Shown: positions 50,100 through 52,381 of the stretch, one piece after another
How positions within the stretch are numbered: position 1 is the first letter of the stretch
Layout of the letters: the number at the start of each line of letters is the position of its first letter
Program-made: the position numbers and the translations under genes
Notes under the pieces: model-generated
Told to the model about the DNA's origin: nothing
Database searches by the model: none
Seen by the model: only the letters and a program-made list of their open reading frames with translations
Assembly: GCA_038244535.1 (NCBI GenBank)
Contig: JBBRTJ010000008.1
Location: 1 to 52,381, forward strand
Length of the DNA stretch: 52,381 nt
Direction: 5' to 3'
Source of the DNA: JBBRTJ01 sp038244535
GTDB taxonomy: Bacteria > Actinomycetota > Acidimicrobiia > Acidimicrobiales > Ilumatobacteraceae

Positions 50100-51264
50100 G
50101 GGTGCCGGTGCCGAGGCCGCCGCCGCAGCACATCGACACGATGCCGTAGCGACCGCCAGTGCGCTCGAGCTCGTGCAGGGCCTTGGTGAGCAGCACCGCG
50201 CCGGTGCCGCCGAGCGGGTGGCCGAGGGCGATGGCGCCACCGTTGGGGTTGACCTTCTCGGGGTTGACGCCGAGCTCCTTGGCCCACGCCAGCACCACCG
50301 AGGCGAAGGCCTCGTTGATCTCGAAGGTGTCGATGTCGTCGACGCTCAACCCCGAGCGCGCCAGCAGGCGCTGCGTGGCGTCGATCGGTCCCGTGAGCAT
50401 CAGGACGGGGTCGACGCCGACCAGGCAGGTGTCGACGATGCGGGCCTTGGGGGTGAGCCCCATCGCAGCGGCGCGCTCCTCGGTCATGAGCAGCACCGCG
50501 GCGGCGCCGTCGGAGATCTGCGACGACGAGCCGGCGGTGTGCACGCCGTCCTCGCGGGCCACGGCCTTGAGGGCGCGCAGGCCCTCGAGCGTGGTCTCGC
50601 GCATCCCCTCGTCACGGGCGACGTGGTGCGTCGTGCCGGTGGGCTTGCCCTCCTCGTCGAGGTCGGGGGCGTCGATCTCGACGATCTGCGTGCCGAAGCG
50701 GGCCTCGTCCCAAGCCCGTCGCGCGCGCTGCTGGCTGGACAGGGCGAAGCCGTCGGTGTCGTCGCGGGTGATGCCCCACTTGTCGGCGATGCGTTCGGCC
50801 CCCTCGAACTGGGACGTGAACTCGTAGTGACCGAAGTAGGTCTTGGGGACCGGCGTCCCGAGGCCCAGCTTCTTCTGGCTGTTCGAGCCGATCGGCACAC
50901 GGCTCATGAGCTCGACACCGCAGGCGACCGCCACGTCGACCACGCCCGAACCGACGAGCGAGGCGGCCAGGTTGGTGGCCTGCTGGCTTGAACCGCACTG
51001 CGTGTCGACGGTGGTGGCCGCCGTGATGAGCGGCAGGCCTGCGGTGAGCCACGCGGTGCGGGCGATGTTGAAGCTCTGCTCGCCAACCTGGCTCACGCAG
51101 CCGCCGATCACCTGACCGACCTCGTTCGGATCGATCCCGCTCCGATTGATGACCTCGCGCTGCACGGTGGCCAGCAGGTCGGCGGGGTGGACGGTGGACA
51201 GGCCACCGCCCCGGCGCCCGACGGGGGTGCGGACGGCTTCGACGATGACGACGTTCGTGGACAT
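50083..51264 (-). CDS. Thiolase (acetyl-CoA C-acyltransferase)
   Basis: 393 residues. Cys90 in TVDTQCGSSQQA is the acyl-carrying nucleophile. NEAFA, GGAIALGHPLGGTGA (His349) and CCGGGLG (Cys379/380) form the rest of the active site. Thiolases release acetyl-CoA from 3-ketoacyl-CoA in beta-oxidation or join two acyl units. It resembles actinobacterial FadA-type enzymes. The ATG at 51264 is used because TACCAT ends 8 nt before it. Confidence 0.92.
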   Translation of the reverse strand: MSTNVVIVEAVRTPVGRRGGGLSTVHPADLLATVQREVINRSGIDPNEVGQVIGGCVSQVGEQSFNIARTAWLTAGLPLITAATTVDTQCGSSQQATNLAASLVGSGVVDVAVACGVELMSRVPIGSNSQKKLGLGTPVPKTYFGHYEFTSQFEGAERIADKWGITRDDTDGFALSSQQRARRAWDEARFGTQIVEIDAPDLDEEGKPTGTTHHVARDEGMRETTLEGLRALKAVAREDGVHTAGSSSQISDGAAAVLLMTEERAAAMGLTPKARIVDTCLVGVDPVLMLTGPIDATQRLLARSGLSVDDIDTFEINEAFASVVLAWAKELGVNPEKVNPNGGAIALGHPLGGTGAVLLTKALHELERTGGRYGIVSMCCGGGLGTGTLIERL

Positions 51265-51272
51265 GGGCACCG

Positions 51273-51294
51273 ATGGTACGCGGGCGCATAGGTT
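51273..51294. promoter_or_regulatory. Divergent leaderless promoters, thiolase and nudC
   Basis: TACCAT on the minus strand (51278-51273) and TAGGTT on the plus strand (51289-51294) each end 8 nt before their ATG. The start codons are 38 bp apart. Confidence 0.55.
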
Positions 51295-51302
51295 GGCGCC
51301 CC

Positions 51303-52103
51303 ATGCCCGACGGCTTCATCCCTCTGCTCCAGCCCCCCGACACACCGGCGATCAGCGGATCGCGCTGGTTCCACGTGCGCGGCAGCGACATCTTCGTGTC
51401 CGACACTGCGCTCGCCGAGGACCACCCGGTCGAGTTCCTCGGCATGGACTCGACGGTGGCGACGTGGGCTGTCGACGTCCCTGACGACGCCGACCTCGAT
51501 GACCCCACGGCCTTCGTGCCGCTGCGCAACCTCTGGGGTCGCCTCAGCGAGGCCGACTTCGTCATCGCTGGCCGCGCCCTGCAGCTCGTCGACTGGGCTC
51601 GCACCCATCGCTTCTGTGGCCGTTGCGGCACGGCGACCGAGCGGGTCGGTGGCGAGCGGGCCATGCGGTGCCCGTCGTGCCGGCTGATGGCCTTCCCGCG
51701 GTTGGCGCCGGCGATCATCGTGCTGATCGAGCGGGATGGCCCGGACGGGCCGGAGGCGCTGTTGGCCCGGGGTCGTCAGTTCCCCCTGCCGATGTACTCG
51801 TGCCTCGCCGGCTTCGTCGAGCCGGGCGAGACGCTCGAGGAGGCCGTCCACCGTGAGGTCCGCGAGGAGGTCGGAGTGGCGGTCGACTCGGTCCGCTACA
51901 TCGCCAGCCAACCCTGGCCCTTCCCGCATTCGCTCATGATCGGCTTCGAGGCGCGGTGGGCCGGCGGCGACATCGAGATCGACCCCGTCGAGATCGTGGA
52001 TGCCCAGTGGTGGGGGCCCGATGCGATGCCGACCATCCCCCCGGGGATGTCGATCGCCCGCCGCCTCATCGATCGCTGGCTCGAGCGGGTAGCGATCCTC
52101 TGA
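51303..52103 (+). CDS. nudC: NADH pyrophosphatase NudC
   Basis: 266 residues. NudC hydrolyses NAD(H) and removes NAD caps from RNA. A zinc ribbon (FCGRCG, then CPSC) precedes the Nudix domain, with the Nudix box GFVEPGETLEEAVHREVREE completed by a VGV. SQPWPFPHSLM is the NudC-specific motif that follows it. The N-terminal 100 residues are the usual NADH-pyrophosphatase domain. Start fixed by TAGGTT 8 nt upstream. Confidence 0.93.
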   Translation: MPDGFIPLLQPPDTPAISGSRWFHVRGSDIFVSDTALAEDHPVEFLGMDSTVATWAVDVPDDADLDDPTAFVPLRNLWGRLSEADFVIAGRALQLVDWARTHRFCGRCGTATERVGGERAMRCPSCRLMAFPRLAPAIIVLIERDGPDGPEALLARGRQFPLPMYSCLAGFVEPGETLEEAVHREVREEVGVAVDSVRYIASQPWPFPHSLMIGFEARWAGGDIEIDPVEIVDAQWWGPDAMPTIPPGMSIARRLIDRWLERVAIL

Positions 52104-52168
52104 CCGGAGTGCCAGTGCCCGCCGTTGGCCGAGTTGTCACGCGTCCGTCATCTTCCGGCCGATCCAGC

Positions 52169-52174
52169 TATGGT
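52169..52174 (+). promoter_or_regulatory. Probable -10 of the final gene
   Basis: TATGGT ends 9 nt before the ATG at 52184. Confidence 0.4.
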
Positions 52175-52183
52175 CCGTGCTCA

Positions 52184-52381
52184 ATGTCGAATCGCTTCCG
52201 TGCTGCCGCCGCGCTCGGGCTCGTCGCTGCCTCGATCCTGACGGTGGCGGCCCCGGCCGTCGCGGACCCCATCTCGAACAAGCAGGCCGAGGCCCGTCGC
52301 GTCGCCAACAAGATCGATCAGCTCCAGGAGTACGCCGGCCAGCTGGCCGAGGAGTACAACGGCGTGGCTGAGGAGCTGGCG
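52184..52381 (+). CDS. Secreted coiled-coil protein, N-terminus only (peptidoglycan-hydrolase-like)
   Basis: 66 codons visible before the window ends. A signal peptide (RAAAALGLVAASILTVAAPA, cleavage near VADP) is followed by a heptad-rich segment (QAEARRVANKIDQL) typical of the N-terminus of RipA/NlpC-P60 or M23 peptidoglycan hydrolases. The catalytic domain is outside the window, so the family is a guess from the layout. Confidence 0.55.
   Translation, partial: MSNRFRAAAALGLVAASILTVAAPAVADPISNKQAEARRVANKIDQLQEYAGQLAEEYNGVAEELA

Overview
The window is high-GC DNA from an actinobacterium. The lineage is supported by a mycothiol S-conjugate amidase (Mca), a MurT/GatD pair that amidates lipid II, the ImuA'/ImuB/DnaE2 mutasome under actinobacterial LexA boxes, an SCO4848-like small membrane protein, and many acyl-CoA enzymes. 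The mix of acyl-CoA dehydrogenases, a Rieske oxygenase, a thiolase and small two-gene units would fit the class Acidimicrobiia, but no ribosomal or other phylogenetic marker is present, so that placement is inference. I saw no rRNA, tRNA, CRISPR array, prophage or transposase. All 43 coding regions listed read without internal stops; the first and last are cut by the window edges.

Layout. 1-4.6 kb: a truncated GH38 alpha-mannosidase, divergent from a secernin-type peptidase, then selD. 4.7-8.1 kb: a UvrD-like helicase with a C-terminal HRDC-like segment, divergent from RNase HII. 8.3-11.9 kb: an oxidoreductase, an O-methyltransferase and an amidohydrolase. 11.9-14.4 kb: a transsulfuration operon (cystathionine beta-synthase plus a gamma-family PLP enzyme). 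14.5-15.8 kb: an AbiEi/DUF559-type gene bracketed by inverted arrays of a 40-bp repeat, the most unusual structure here. 15.8-18.95 kb: acyl-CoA dehydrogenase, a small membrane protein, a stand-alone NifU-N domain protein and a CarH-like B12 regulator. 19.0-27.4 kb: an SOS locus (imuA', imuB, a HAD hydrolase, a MATE transporter, dnaE2) ending in an FmdB-type zinc ribbon. 27.5-33.1 kb: a hypothetical protein, a K-channel-like membrane protein, a rhomboid protease, a thioesterase and murT-gatD. 33-42.5 kb: a membrane acyltransferase with SGNH domain, a second acyl-CoA dehydrogenase, a TetR/Rieske divergent pair, GNAT and PEBP genes, mca, an SCP2-like protein, a ChbG-like deacetylase and a secreted nuclease. 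42.7-47.8 kb: a 1688-residue secreted beta-helix/Calx-beta protein. 48-52.4 kb: acyl-CoA ligase, DUF998 protein, thiolase, NudC and the start of a secreted coiled-coil protein.

Expression logic. Most first genes of transcription units have a TANNNT hexamer ending 6-9 nt before an ATG or GTG, the geometry of leaderless actinobacterial mRNAs. Shine-Dalgarno sequences appear mainly before operon-internal genes and a few leadered ones. This pattern was used to choose many starts. Two LexA boxes tie imuA'-imuB and dnaE2 into one damage-inducible translesion system. Two families of dispersed intergenic hairpins recur across the window.
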